NCBI RefSeq assembly: GCF_009789675.1 | Contig: NZ_CP046915.1 | Location: 930,001-994,000, forward strand | Direction of reading: 5' to 3' | Length of the DNA stretch: 64,000 nucleotides | Origin: Paraburkholderia acidisoli | GTDB lineage: Bacteria; Pseudomonadota; Gammaproteobacteria; Burkholderiales; Burkholderiaceae | Translations under genes and position numbers: made by a program | Part shown: piece by piece, positions 7,460 to 15,052 of the stretch | Position numbering within the stretch: position 1 is the stretch's first letter | Layout: each line of letters opens with the position of its first letter | The notes under the pieces: generated by a model | Databases searched by the model: none | What the model was told of the DNA's origin: nothing | What the model saw: only the letters and a program-made list of their open reading frames with translations

Positions 7460-8806
7460 ATGGACGAACTGAGCTTGCTCGCCGCGGCCGACGCGCGCGG
7501 CCGGCGTTATACCGAAGGCAACGCCACGCGGCGCGTGTTTCCCTCGCCCGAAGCTATCGCGGCGCTCGCCGCTTTCGACGAGGCGCTGCCCGCGCAGGGC
7601 CGCTCCGCGGAGGACACGCTCGCGCTGCTCGACCGCGCGGGCTCGCCCGCCACCACGGCGTCGAACGGGCCGCGCTACTTCGGCTTCGTGATCGGCGCGT
7701 CGCTGCCCGCCGCTGCCGCCGCCGAGCGGCTGATGCTCGCCTGGGACCAGTGCGCCTCGACCTTCGACAATTCGCCCGTTGCCGCCACGCTCGAAGGTCT
7801 CGCGGGCCGCTGGGTGCTCGACGCGCTTGATCTGCCGCGCGAGAGCGCCGTGGGATTCGGCACGAGCGCCACGGCCTGCACGCTGGCGGCGCTCGCGGCG
7901 GCACGGCGCGCGCTGCTCGCGCGCCAAGGCTGGGATTTCGACCGGCAAGGGCTGATGGGCGCGCCCGAGATCAAGGTGGTGATGCCGGCGCTCGCGCATA
8001 TCACCGTGAAAAAGGCGCTGCGCGTGCTCGGCTTCGGGCTCGACCGGCTCATCGAGGCGCCCGTCGACGAATATGGCCGCGTGGATCCCGCGCGCCTGCC
8101 GTCGCTCGACGCGAGCACGATCCTTTGCTTGCAGGCGGGCGAGGTCAATACCGGCGAATTCGATCCGTTCGCGCAAATTTTGCCGATCGCGCGCGCGGCC
8201 AACGCATGGGTGCACGTGGATGGCGCGTTCGGTCTCTGGGCGCGGGCGTCTTCGCTGGCGGCGCTTGCCGAGGGTATCGAACTCGCCGACAGCTGGACCA
8301 CCGACGCGCACAAGTGGCTCAACACGCCCTACGACTGCGCGATGACGATCTGCCGCGACGCGCAGGCGCTGGCCGCCGCGATGAATTGCGACGCCGTGTA
8401 TTCGACCGCGAGCGCCGACGCGCAGAAGAACCTCACGCTCGAATTCTCGCGCCGCGCGCGCGGCATTCCCGTGTGGGCCGCGTTGCGCACATTGGGGCGC
8501 GCGGGCGTGGCCGAACTCGTCGACCGCCATCACGCGCAGGCGCGGCGTATTGGCGAGGCGCTGGCGGGTGCGGGCTTCGCGGTGCTCAACCGCGTGGTGC
8601 TCAACCAGGTGCTGTTCCGCTGCGCCACCGACGACGCGACGCACGCGCTGCGCGCCGCCGTGCAGGCTTCGGGCGAGGCCTGGTTCGGCGGTACCGTGTG
8701 GCAGGGGCGGCCGGCGCTGCGCATCAGCGTCTCGTCGTGGCGCACGGGCGACGCCGAGATCGAGGCACTCGTAAGCCTGCTCGTGCGGCTCGGCACGCCG
8801 CGCTGA
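7460..8806 (+). CDS. PLP-dependent group II decarboxylase family protein
   Basis: A 448-residue fold-type I PLP enzyme of the group II amino acid decarboxylase family (glutamate, aromatic amino acid and related decarboxylases). Landmarks are NGPRYFGFVIGASLP early, GFGTSATACTLAALAAARRA in the cofactor phosphate region, WVHVDGAFGLWA with the Asp that contacts the pyridine nitrogen, and TTDAHKWLNTPYDCA with the Schiff-base Lys285. Start 7460 follows GGAGATCCG. It is divergent from an HxlR regulator and probably induced through it. Many members with this exact NGPRYFGFV pattern are annotated only as aspartate aminotransferase family, so the substrate cannot be assigned. Confidence 0.88.
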   Translation: MDELSLLAAADARGRRYTEGNATRRVFPSPEAIAALAAFDEALPAQGRSAEDTLALLDRAGSPATTASNGPRYFGFVIGASLPAAAAAERLMLAWDQCASTFDNSPVAATLEGLAGRWVLDALDLPRESAVGFGTSATACTLAALAAARRALLARQGWDFDRQGLMGAPEIKVVMPALAHITVKKALRVLGFGLDRLIEAPVDEYGRVDPARLPSLDASTILCLQAGEVNTGEFDPFAQILPIARAANAWVHVDGAFGLWARASSLAALAEGIELADSWTTDAHKWLNTPYDCAMTICRDAQALAAAMNCDAVYSTASADAQKNLTLEFSRRARGIPVWAALRTLGRAGVAELVDRHHAQARRIGEALAGAGFAVLNRVVLNQVLFRCATDDATHALRAAVQASGEAWFGGTVWQGRPALRISVSSWRTGDAEIEALVSLLVRLGTPR

Positions 8807-9255
8807 TTCCGCGTGACGCGCCGCGCCAGCGGCGGCGGCACGCGCGCACGGCTACGGGCGTCCTTCCCCGGTCGTCTTTCTCGTCGACATAACCCGTTGC
8901 ACCCGCCCGGCGGCATGACCGGGCTCTCCGAACTCCCTGCCTTCCTCGCCAACCCCGATTGGTGAAGCGTTCCCCGCCACGACTTTTGCGGCCGATCCTC
9001 GCGGGCCGCCAGGCGCCGCAACGGCCGCCATCGCCGGAAAAACCGGCCTCGCGCTTCCTCGTTTCCCGATCCCGCCCCGTCAGGCAAGCGGCTTGCGATG
9101 GCACGCCCATTGCGTTGCGCCAACGCGCCGGGCGTTTCCCCGTTTTGCTCCCGGCGCGCGGCGCAACCGGCTCGACGTCGCGCCCGCGGGCGCGCGCGGC
9201 GTTGGTTTTCAGGCGTTTCGCGGGCGATACGCTTATTTCGGGAGGAATGGCAGCA
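8807..9255. other. GC-rich stretch without a supported gene
   Basis: Several overlapping open frames exist but all are Arg/Ala/Pro-rich with no domain or initiation signal. I see no terminator-like hairpin with a T-run after the decarboxylase. The only signal is GGAGG at 9241-9245, which serves the small gene starting at 9256. Confidence 0.45.
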
Positions 9256-9465
9256 ATGGGTTTCGACAGCGGCTTCGACAGCAAGGTGGCGCGTTTCATG
9301 ATGCACAGCGCGCAATATCTGCTCGACATGACGATCGACGGTCATACCTCCACGGTGCCCCGCGAACCCGCTGCCGCGCCCGGCGCGCAAGCGCGCCATG
9401 CCAATGCCAACGGCAATGCGAACGCAGCACCCAGCCCAACCGGTCAAGCACACCACACGAATTGA
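9256..9465 (+). CDS. Small hypothetical protein upstream of DUF3331 gene
   Basis: A 69-residue open frame. GGAGG at 9241-9245 is well spaced from ATG 9256; the in-frame ATG at 9247 is too close. The N-terminal half (FDSKVARFMMHSAQYLLDMT) could form an amphipathic helix. The C-terminal half is disordered and rich in Ala, Asn and His. Its stop overlaps the ribosome binding site of the next gene, suggesting coupled translation with the DUF3331 gene. I recognise no family. Confidence 0.5.
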   Translation: MGFDSGFDSKVARFMMHSAQYLLDMTIDGHTSTVPREPAAAPGAQARHANANGNANAAPSPTGQAHHTN

Positions 9466-9476
9466 GGAGCCGAAAC

Positions 9477-9884
9477 ATGATGTCGATTGAAACCACCGTT
9501 GCCGATCCGTGGGCGATGACCATTGGCTTGCTGGGGCAACTCAGCGGCGCCTCGAACGCCTTGGGCGCGGCCTGCGCGCGGGCGAAACCGCGCAAGGCGT
9601 CGCGCGGGCCGGCGCGCACGGCGGTGGCCGGGCTCACGGTGCGCGTGATCGAACGTTCGACCGCCGACCGCGTCACGCTCGCGTGGCGCGACCCATCGCG
9701 CTGCGCCTACGGCGATCAGGAGTGGTATCTCACGCGCGCGCGCCGCTCGGGCGTGTGCGCGGTGACGGGCCAGGAGATCCGGCGCGGCGAAGCCGTGTAT
9801 CGCCCGCGACCGATGCGCCCGCAGGCGCTCAACGCCGACGCCATGATTCATTCCACGGTTTTGCAAACCGAACTCGCGGCGTGA
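9477..9884 (+). CDS. DUF3331 domain protein
   Basis: A 135-residue protein, probably cytosolic, of the Burkholderia-typical DUF3331 family (unknown function). AGGAG at 9465-9469 supports the start at 9477, although ATG 9480 is equally possible. The diagnostic part is VTLAWRDPSRCAYGDQEWYL followed by ARRSGVCAVTGQEIRRGEAV and YRPRPMRP. The paired Cys residues at CAYGDQ and GVCAVTG give a possible metal- or nucleic-acid-binding knuckle. The first 50 residues are variable and basic (AKPRKASRGPART). It lies immediately after a small coupled open frame. Confidence 0.85.
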   Translation: MMSIETTVADPWAMTIGLLGQLSGASNALGAACARAKPRKASRGPARTAVAGLTVRVIERSTADRVTLAWRDPSRCAYGDQEWYLTRARRSGVCAVTGQEIRRGEAVYRPRPMRPQALNADAMIHSTVLQTELAA

Positions 9885-10158
9885 CGCGAGGCGTGACCCA
9901 ACCGGCCGCCTGACTCGTCGTCGATCCCGCGGCAGTCAGGCAAGCTTTCTGCTCTACGTTCGCGCCCGGTGCGGCACGCGCGTTTCCCGCGAGCTTGCGG
10001 CAGCCAGACAGCGTGTTGGCCGAGGCAGCGATGCAGACCGCTCAGGTATGAAAAGCAGGTAGTTAACGACAATTAATCGATAGATAACCACATGTTTCGG
10101 CAATGCCGCTCGTGCGCACGGACGTTCGTGCGCGGCGGCAGCGCAAGGGAGAAGGGAG

Positions 10159-10626
10159 ATGGCACACGACGAAATGGGCTCGCCGACGCTGCGCGACCCG
10201 GCCGCGCTCGACGAACCGTCGAATTTCGCGGACTTTTCCGACTGGCTGCAAACGCGTGGCGACCGCCGCACGCGGCGCAGGCGCCCGCGCGGCGCGACGG
10301 CGTGGCTCGTGAAGGCTTCGGCGCTGTGGGCGCTCATCGAACTGCCGGTGGAATTCTGGGCGTCGCAGGGCGTGACCGAGCGCGCGGCGCTGCTGTTTTC
10401 TTCGGCGGTGTGGGTGTCGCTCGCATGGCTCGTGTTGCGCGGCAACGGCGTGGCGCGCGGCGTGTTCATCTTTCTCTGTGCGCTGGGCGTGCTCGCGGTG
10501 GCGCCCGCGTTACCGGCCGAATACTCCACGTTTCCGCTCGCGTTCTACCTCTCGCTGACCGAATGCGTTTTGAAGGCGTTGCTATTCGTGGCGTTCGTGT
10601 CGCGCTATATCGCCATGGAATCGTGA
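10159..10626 (+). CDS. Hypothetical membrane protein
   Basis: A 155-residue protein with a GGGAGA ribosome binding site just before the start. The first 45 residues are hydrophilic and end in a strongly basic block (RGDRRTRRRRPRG). Three to four hydrophobic segments follow: ATAWLVKASALWALIELPV, ALLFSSAVWVSLAWLVL, VFIFLCALGVLAVAPALP, and FYLSLTECVLKALLFVAFV. The basic block just before the first segment favours a cytoplasmic N-terminus. I recognise no family. It is flanked by non-coding sequence, so it is probably monocistronic. Confidence 0.7.
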   Translation: MAHDEMGSPTLRDPAALDEPSNFADFSDWLQTRGDRRTRRRRPRGATAWLVKASALWALIELPVEFWASQGVTERAALLFSSAVWVSLAWLVLRGNGVARGVFIFLCALGVLAVAPALPAEYSTFPLAFYLSLTECVLKALLFVAFVSRYIAMES

Positions 10627-10726
10627 GCCTTTCAGGCCACGGAAGACGAATGACAAAGGGAATGCAGACGGCGTGTAATTCGACTCAAGCCGTTTGAAAG
10701 TCGCGGGTTCGCGGCGTGCTAACTCC

Positions 10727-10755
10727 CCATACCTTCAACTACCCATAGGGTATGG
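10727..10755 (+). promoter_or_regulatory. Overlapping palindromes before the His-rich peptide gene
   Basis: An outer inverted repeat pairs CCATACC (10727-10733) with GGTATGG (10749-10755). A nested compact palindrome TACCCATAGGGTA lies at 10740-10752. The inner one resembles the TACCC-N-GGGTA operators of CsoR/RcnR-type metal sensors. Because it ends four bases before the ATG at 10759 and covers the only purine-rich stretch available for ribosome binding, RNA-level control is the alternative. The two foldings are mutually exclusive. Confidence 0.4.
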
Positions 10756-10758
10756 ACG

Positions 10759-10902
10759 ATGAAAAAGCTCATTCTGGCGCTCGCCGCTACGCTCACCACG
10801 CTTGCTGCCGTTGCTCCGGCATATGCGGACGACTATCACCACCATCACCCGGTTTGCCATAAGGTGAAGGTGCATGGTCATTGGGAAAAGCGCTGTCATT
10901 GA
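10759..10902 (+). CDS. Short His/Cys-rich secreted peptide
   Basis: A 47-residue protein: signal peptide of about 23 residues (MKKLILALAATLTTLAAVAP then AYA), and a mature peptide of about 24 residues containing eight histidines and two cysteines, beginning DDYHHHHPVCHKV and ending HWEKRCH. Such peptides recur in Burkholderiaceae without a known function. The composition points to binding of Cu, Ni, Zn or Co in the periplasm. It has its own strong terminator (10938-10971) and a palindrome resembling a metal-sensor operator immediately upstream, so it is probably an independently regulated single-gene transcript. Metal binding is inferred from composition only. Confidence 0.75.
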   Translation: MKKLILALAATLTTLAAVAPAYADDYHHHHPVCHKVKVHGHWEKRCH

Positions 10903-10937
10903 GGCGTCATTGAGCGCTGAACTCGCTGCGGTCACGA

Positions 10938-10971
10938 AGGCCCATCGAATGAAGATTCGATGGGCCTTTTA
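10938..10971 (+). terminator. Rho-independent terminator
   Basis: A perfect 14-bp stem, AAGGCCCATCGAAT (10938-10951) pairing with its complement at 10956-10969, with loop GAAG and a T-run to 10971. It ends the His-rich peptide transcript and, from the A-run on the left arm, may also act on the convergent reductase gene that stops at 10989. Confidence 0.9.
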
Positions 10972-10988
10972 TCGTCAGACGATGCTTT

Positions 10989-11846
10989 TTACCGCGTAAC
11001 GAGTTCGCGAATTACCGTGTCGAGCGCCACTTCGCCCTTGAGCGACGTGGCCGGCGTTTCGAATTCGATCCAGCCTTCGTTGAAGCCGTCGAGCATCTGC
11101 ATGCGCGGCAACGGATTGTTCATTCCTTGAGCGCGAAATAGCGCGTCCCACTCGCCGCGCGCGACCGTTTCCATCCGCACCGGTTGGTCCAACGCCTCGG
11201 CGAACGCCGTGGCGAGTTCGTTGGGCGTGACGCGCCGGGGCCCCTCGAGCTCGACCACGCGTGCGCCTTGCCACGTTTCCAGCAGCAATTGCGCGGCCAC
11301 GCGGCCAATGTCGGCGGTGGCGACCATCGGCACGGGCTTGTCGAGCGGTTGCAGGAAGCTCGGGATCACGCCCGTGGTGCGCGCCGGTTCGACGTCCCAC
11401 ACGGCGTTTTCGTAAAACCACGCGGCGCGCAGGAACGCGACCGGCATGGGCAGACTACGCAGCGCGTCTTCCATGAGACCGAGTTGCTTGAGCAGATTCG
11501 GCTGCGTGGCCTGTGCGCCGATAGTCGACAACACGACCACGCGTTCCGGCCTGGCCGCGATCAGCGCGTCGCGCAGCGCGGCGATATTGCGCTTCGATTC
11601 GGCGAAATCGGGCGCGGGATCGAATACCGGCGGCAACAGCACGAACACGCCGCGCGTGCCTGCGAAGGCGCGCTGCAAGGCGTGGGCGTCGTGCATGTCG
11701 GCGAGCGCGACCTCGCAACCGCGCGCGGCCCACGCCGCGCCTTTTTCCGCGCTGCGCACCACGGCGCGTACCGCTTGACCCTGTGCGATGAGGCGCTGCG
11801 CCACCACGCCGCCAACCTGACCGGTAATGCCTGTAATTGCAAACAT
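10989..11846 (-). CDS. NmrA-like NAD(P)H-binding reductase
   Basis: A 285-residue atypical short-chain dehydrogenase of the NmrA/quinone-oxidoreductase-2 type. GGGAGC precedes start 11846. The Rossmann motif MFAITGITGQVGGVVAQRL is at the very N-terminus. RAVVRSAEKGAAWAARGCEV (NADPH phosphate-binding Arg) and VVLSTIGAQ follow. FLRAAWFYEN replaces the usual catalytic Tyr-x3-Lys, as in NmrA proteins. It is divergent from a LysR gene starting at 12006, with an inverted repeat between them. A role as redox sensor or quinone/enone reductase is plausible. The substrate is not determinable. Confidence 0.88.
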   Translation of the reverse strand: MFAITGITGQVGGVVAQRLIAQGQAVRAVVRSAEKGAAWAARGCEVALADMHDAHALQRAFAGTRGVFVLLPPVFDPAPDFAESKRNIAALRDALIAARPERVVVLSTIGAQATQPNLLKQLGLMEDALRSLPMPVAFLRAAWFYENAVWDVEPARTTGVIPSFLQPLDKPVPMVATADIGRVAAQLLLETWQGARVVELEGPRRVTPNELATAFAEALDQPVRMETVARGEWDALFRAQGMNNPLPRMQMLDGFNEGWIEFETPATSLKGEVALDTVIRELVTR

Positions 11847-11925
11847 ATGCGTTGCTCCCGTGCGAAAACCATGAATGAACTTGCGTTCGACGGGGTGAAT
11901 TGTGGGCGCATGCCATGCCTTACGC

Positions 11926-11952
11926 CATGACATGAGTATCATATGAGTCATG
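11926..11952. promoter_or_regulatory. LysR-type operator candidate
   Basis: CATGAC at 11926-11931 and GTCATG at 11947-11952 are inverted repeats separated by 15 bases, centred in the 159-bp gap between the divergent reductase and LysR genes. Size and position fit a LysR regulatory binding site. ATGAGT is repeated within it. Confidence 0.4.
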
Positions 11953-12005
11953 ACACAACGGCATGAATCCCGTACGAAGCATGCCGTGCACTTCAGGAGC
12001 GGAAC

Positions 12006-12938
12006 ATGGCTTTCGACGAACGCGTACTCAACGGCATGGGCGTGATGACGGCCATTGTCGACAGCGGCAGTTTCGCCAGCGCGGCGGAACGGCTCGACAT
12101 GTCGCAATCGGGCGTGAGCCGCTCGGTGGCGCGCCTGGAGGCGCGTCTCGGTATACGGCTTTTCGACCGTACCACGCGCACGCTCACGCTCACCGACGAA
12201 GGGCGGCGCCTCTACGAGCAGGTCGTGCCCTTGCTCGACGGCCTGGAAGAAGCCGCCTCCTCGGCGGCGGGCGGCGCGACCGCGGTGCGCGGCCGTTTGC
12301 GCGTGAACGTGGACCCGTTCTTTTCGAAGATCGTGCTGAGCCCGCGCATTGGCCAGTTCATCGAGCGTTACCCCGACCTGCAACTGGACTTGATGACGCG
12401 CGATCAACTCGGCGACATGGTCGCCGAAGGCTTCGATCTCGCCATACGCTTCGGCGTGCCGCGCCCGTCCACGCTCGTCGCGCGCAAGCTGCTGGAGACG
12501 CGCATCGTCACCGCGGCCTCGCCCGCGTATCTCAAGAAGCGCGGGCGGCCGCTCAAGCCCGCGGATCTCGAACGCGAGCCGCATCAATGCATTCAATACC
12601 GCGACCCGGAAACGGGCCGGCCCTTTGTGTGGGAATTTCACCGGCCGCGCAAGAAGATCGCTATCGACGCGCGCGGCCGGCTCATGCTCAACGACGTCTC
12701 CACCCTGCACGGCGCGTGTCTCGCCGGTCACGGTATCGCGCAGATCATGGCGCTCGGCACGCAGCCGCTATTCGAAAGCGGGCGCCTCGTCGATCTCTTC
12801 CCCGACTGGCCCGACGAGCGCTTTCCGCTCTACGCGCTGTATCCTTCGCGGCGGCATCCTTCCGCGAAGGTCCGCGCGTTTCTCGACTTCATCGTGAAGA
12901 TCACGGGCGCGCCGCTCAACGACACGCCCTGGTATTGA
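12006..12938 (+). CDS. LysR-family transcriptional regulator
   Basis: A 310-residue regulator. CAGGAGCGG precedes ATG 12006. Helix-turn-helix: GSFASAAERLDMSQSGVSRS, then LEARLGIRLFDRTTRTLTLT. The effector domain begins near VRGRLRVNVDPFFSKIVLSP and follows the CrgA/DhcR-like subgroup layout (FDLAIRFGVPRPSTLVARKL, VSTLHGACLAGHGIAQ). It is divergent from the NmrA-like reductase, which is the probable target. The stop is four bases from the convergent gene ending at 12943. Confidence 0.92.
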   Translation: MAFDERVLNGMGVMTAIVDSGSFASAAERLDMSQSGVSRSVARLEARLGIRLFDRTTRTLTLTDEGRRLYEQVVPLLDGLEEAASSAAGGATAVRGRLRVNVDPFFSKIVLSPRIGQFIERYPDLQLDLMTRDQLGDMVAEGFDLAIRFGVPRPSTLVARKLLETRIVTAASPAYLKKRGRPLKPADLEREPHQCIQYRDPETGRPFVWEFHRPRKKIAIDARGRLMLNDVSTLHGACLAGHGIAQIMALGTQPLFESGRLVDLFPDWPDERFPLYALYPSRRHPSAKVRAFLDFIVKITGAPLNDTPWY

Positions 12939-12942
12939 CGCG

Positions 12943-13371
12943 TCATTTTCCGTTGCGCGCGCGGGCCTGTTCGGCCAGCGCCTTATAGTCGTAGGTTGGA
13001 TAGAACTCCGTACGATAGCCGCCCCAGGCCGTTTCCTCGATCGCGCGATTCACCTCGCGCAAACGCTCGGCGGGCACGCGCAACGTCACCACCTGGCCAA
13101 TGCCCATCATCACGTACCACGAGACCACTTCGGTGCCGGGCGGCGGAAAGGCCTTGTAAAAGCCCTGCTCGGCGAGTTGCTGATTGATTTTCGGCAGCGG
13201 TTTCGATTCGTCGTGCTTGAGAAAGATCGTCAGCAAAAACGTGCCGTCGCCAGCGGGCGTGGCGGCGGGGGCGTTTTGCGGGGCACTTTGCGCGAACGCG
13301 GCGTTCGGCGCGATTGCCGCGACGGCGGCGGAAAAGACTGCGCGGGCGATCCATTGGCGGGCAAGCGGCAT
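12943..13371 (-). CDS. Exported protein of unknown function
   Basis: A 142-residue protein starting at 13371 after AGGAGAAG. Signal peptide: basic RQWIAR, hydrophobic core, AFAQ cleavage. The mature protein has FLLTIFLKHDESKPLPKINQ and VVTLRVPAERLREVNRAIEE, ending in an acidic/aromatic stretch WGGYRTEFYPTYDYKAL. The alternating strand-helix pattern with TIFLKHD suggests a small alpha/beta (ferredoxin-like dimeric) fold. I recognise no named family. The gene is convergent with a LysR regulator and is probably transcribed alone. Confidence 0.75.
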   Translation of the reverse strand: MPLARQWIARAVFSAAVAAIAPNAAFAQSAPQNAPAATPAGDGTFLLTIFLKHDESKPLPKINQQLAEQGFYKAFPPPGTEVVSWYVMMGIGQVVTLRVPAERLREVNRAIEETAWGGYRTEFYPTYDYKALAEQARARNGK

Positions 13372-13689
13372 CGTTTCTTCTCCTGAGCAAGGGGGTGTGA
13401 GTGCAACGGGGTCATGATGAGGGACAGGCTTCATCCGTGACTATTGAACCGTAGCCAGGGTGTTGCCAGATACGCGAGTGACTTCATTTCGGGCGGTATT
13501 TTCATCGGCGTAATAAAAACGTAAGCAGAAGAACCTTGCGTGTATCGAGCACGTAGTGCCGCGCTGACCCGCTGTAAAACAAACTTTCGGATCGCGCGTC
13601 GAGCGTCTAGTCTTTAAGCACATTAAACGGACGGGCGAACGTCGGGGCGGAGTGCGCCGGCGCGCGACGCCGATCTCAAGGAGACATCG
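13372..13689. promoter_or_regulatory. Divergent promoter region
   Basis: No gene is visible in these 318 bases between the exported protein gene and the MFS-dehydratase operon. The segment 13470-13640 is AT-richer than average and contains a small inverted repeat GCAC-GTA-GTGC (13549-13559), a possible operator. No local regulator gene is present for the downstream operon, so control probably comes from elsewhere. Confidence 0.35.
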
Positions 13690-15042
13690 ATGGAGCTCGA
13701 AACACGCACCATGGCGCGCGTGACGGCGCGGCTCGTACCGTTCCTGATGGTCTGTTATTTCGTGGCGTACCTCGACCGCGTCAACGTGGGGTTTGCTGCG
13801 CTGCAAATGAACAAGGCGCTCGATCTTTCCGCGAGCGCTTTCGGTTTCGGCGCGGGGATTTTCTTCATCGCTTACTTCTTTTTCGAAGTGCCTTCCAATT
13901 TGCTGCTGGAGCGCTTCGGGGCGCGGCGCTGGATCGCGCGCATCATGTTTACGTGGGGCATCATCGCGGGCGCGATGGCCTTCATTCCGCACATCGCGAG
14001 CTACACCGGCATGTCCAACGCGCACGTGTTCTACGTGCTGCGCATTCTGCTCGGGATCGCCGAGGCGGGCTTCTTTCCCGGCATCATTTTCCTGCTCACG
14101 ATCTGGTTTCCCGCGAAGTATCGCGCGCGCGTGGTCGGCTATTTCATGGCCGCCATTCCGCTGTCCACGGTGATCGGCGGACCGATCTCGGGCTCCTTGC
14201 TGTCGCTCGACGGGCGGGGCGGACTCGCGGGTTGGCAGTGGGTGTATCTGATCGAAGCGATTCCCGCGCTCGTGCTGGCGTTCGGCGTGCTGCTCTATCT
14301 GACCGACAAGCCCGCGCAAGCGAGCTGGCTCGCCGACGACGAACGCGACTGGCTCGTGGCGCGTCAGGCGCAAGAGCGCAAGCACCGCGAGGCTGTGCAC
14401 TCGTTCAGCGTGATGGAGGCGCTCGTCAATCCGCGCGTGCTCGCGGTGGCGCTCATCTATTTCGGTGCGAACGCAACCAATTACGGCTTGAGTTTCTTCT
14501 TGCCGCAGATCGTCAAGGCGTTCGGGCTGACGAATCTGCAAACGGGTTTCGTGACGTCGCTGCCGTATGCCGTGGGCGTGGTGTCGATGATCTTCTGGGG
14601 CCGTCATTCCGACCGCAAGCTCGAACGCAAGCGCCACGTGGCGTTTGCGCTGGTCGTCGCGGCGGCGGGCATTGCGGCGGCAGCGGGGCTCGACAGTCCC
14701 GTGCTGAAAATGCTGGCGCTTTCCATTGCCGGCTTCGGCATCTTCGGCTGCCTGCCGGTGATCTGGACGCTGCCTGCGGCGTTTCTATCGGGCGCGGCGG
14801 CGGCGGGCGGCATTGCGGCCGTCAACTCGCTCGGCAATCTCGCGGGCTTCTTCGGACCGTATGCGATGGGCTGGATCAAGGACAGCACGGGCGGCTTCGG
14901 CGCGGGCTTGTTGTGCCTCGCCGGCGCCGGGCTCGTGGGCGCGGGCGCCGCGCTGATCCTGCATCACAATCCCGCTCTCGAAACGCTCGACGACGCCACG
15001 CCCCCGCACGCGCACGACGACGGCGAAGTCGTGCGCCCATGA
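13690..15042 (+). CDS. MFS transporter, anion:cation symporter (phthalate permease-like)
   Basis: A 450-residue inner-membrane importer with 12 predicted helices. AAGGAGACATCG precedes ATG 13690. Family marks are CYFVAYLDRVNVGFAALQMN in helix 1, FFEVPSNLLLERFGARRWIA between helices 2 and 3 (the ACS-family signature), and GIAEAGFFPGIIFLLTIWFP in helix 4. Relatives import sugar acids, tartrate or phthalate. It is followed ten bases later by an IlvD/Edd dehydratase, so the pair most likely takes up and dehydrates an aldonic or aldaric acid. Confidence 0.92.
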   Translation: MELETRTMARVTARLVPFLMVCYFVAYLDRVNVGFAALQMNKALDLSASAFGFGAGIFFIAYFFFEVPSNLLLERFGARRWIARIMFTWGIIAGAMAFIPHIASYTGMSNAHVFYVLRILLGIAEAGFFPGIIFLLTIWFPAKYRARVVGYFMAAIPLSTVIGGPISGSLLSLDGRGGLAGWQWVYLIEAIPALVLAFGVLLYLTDKPAQASWLADDERDWLVARQAQERKHREAVHSFSVMEALVNPRVLAVALIYFGANATNYGLSFFLPQIVKAFGLTNLQTGFVTSLPYAVGVVSMIFWGRHSDRKLERKRHVAFALVVAAAGIAAAAGLDSPVLKMLALSIAGFGIFGCLPVIWTLPAAFLSGAAAAGGIAAVNSLGNLAGFFGPYAMGWIKDSTGGFGAGLLCLAGAGLVGAGAALILHHNPALETLDDATPPHAHDDGEVVRP

Positions 15043-15052
15043 GTGAGCGACG

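Noticed and set aside
8807..9255. Several overlapping open frames after the decarboxylase
   Set aside because: None has initiation signals or a recognisable pattern; consistent with random GC-rich sequence.
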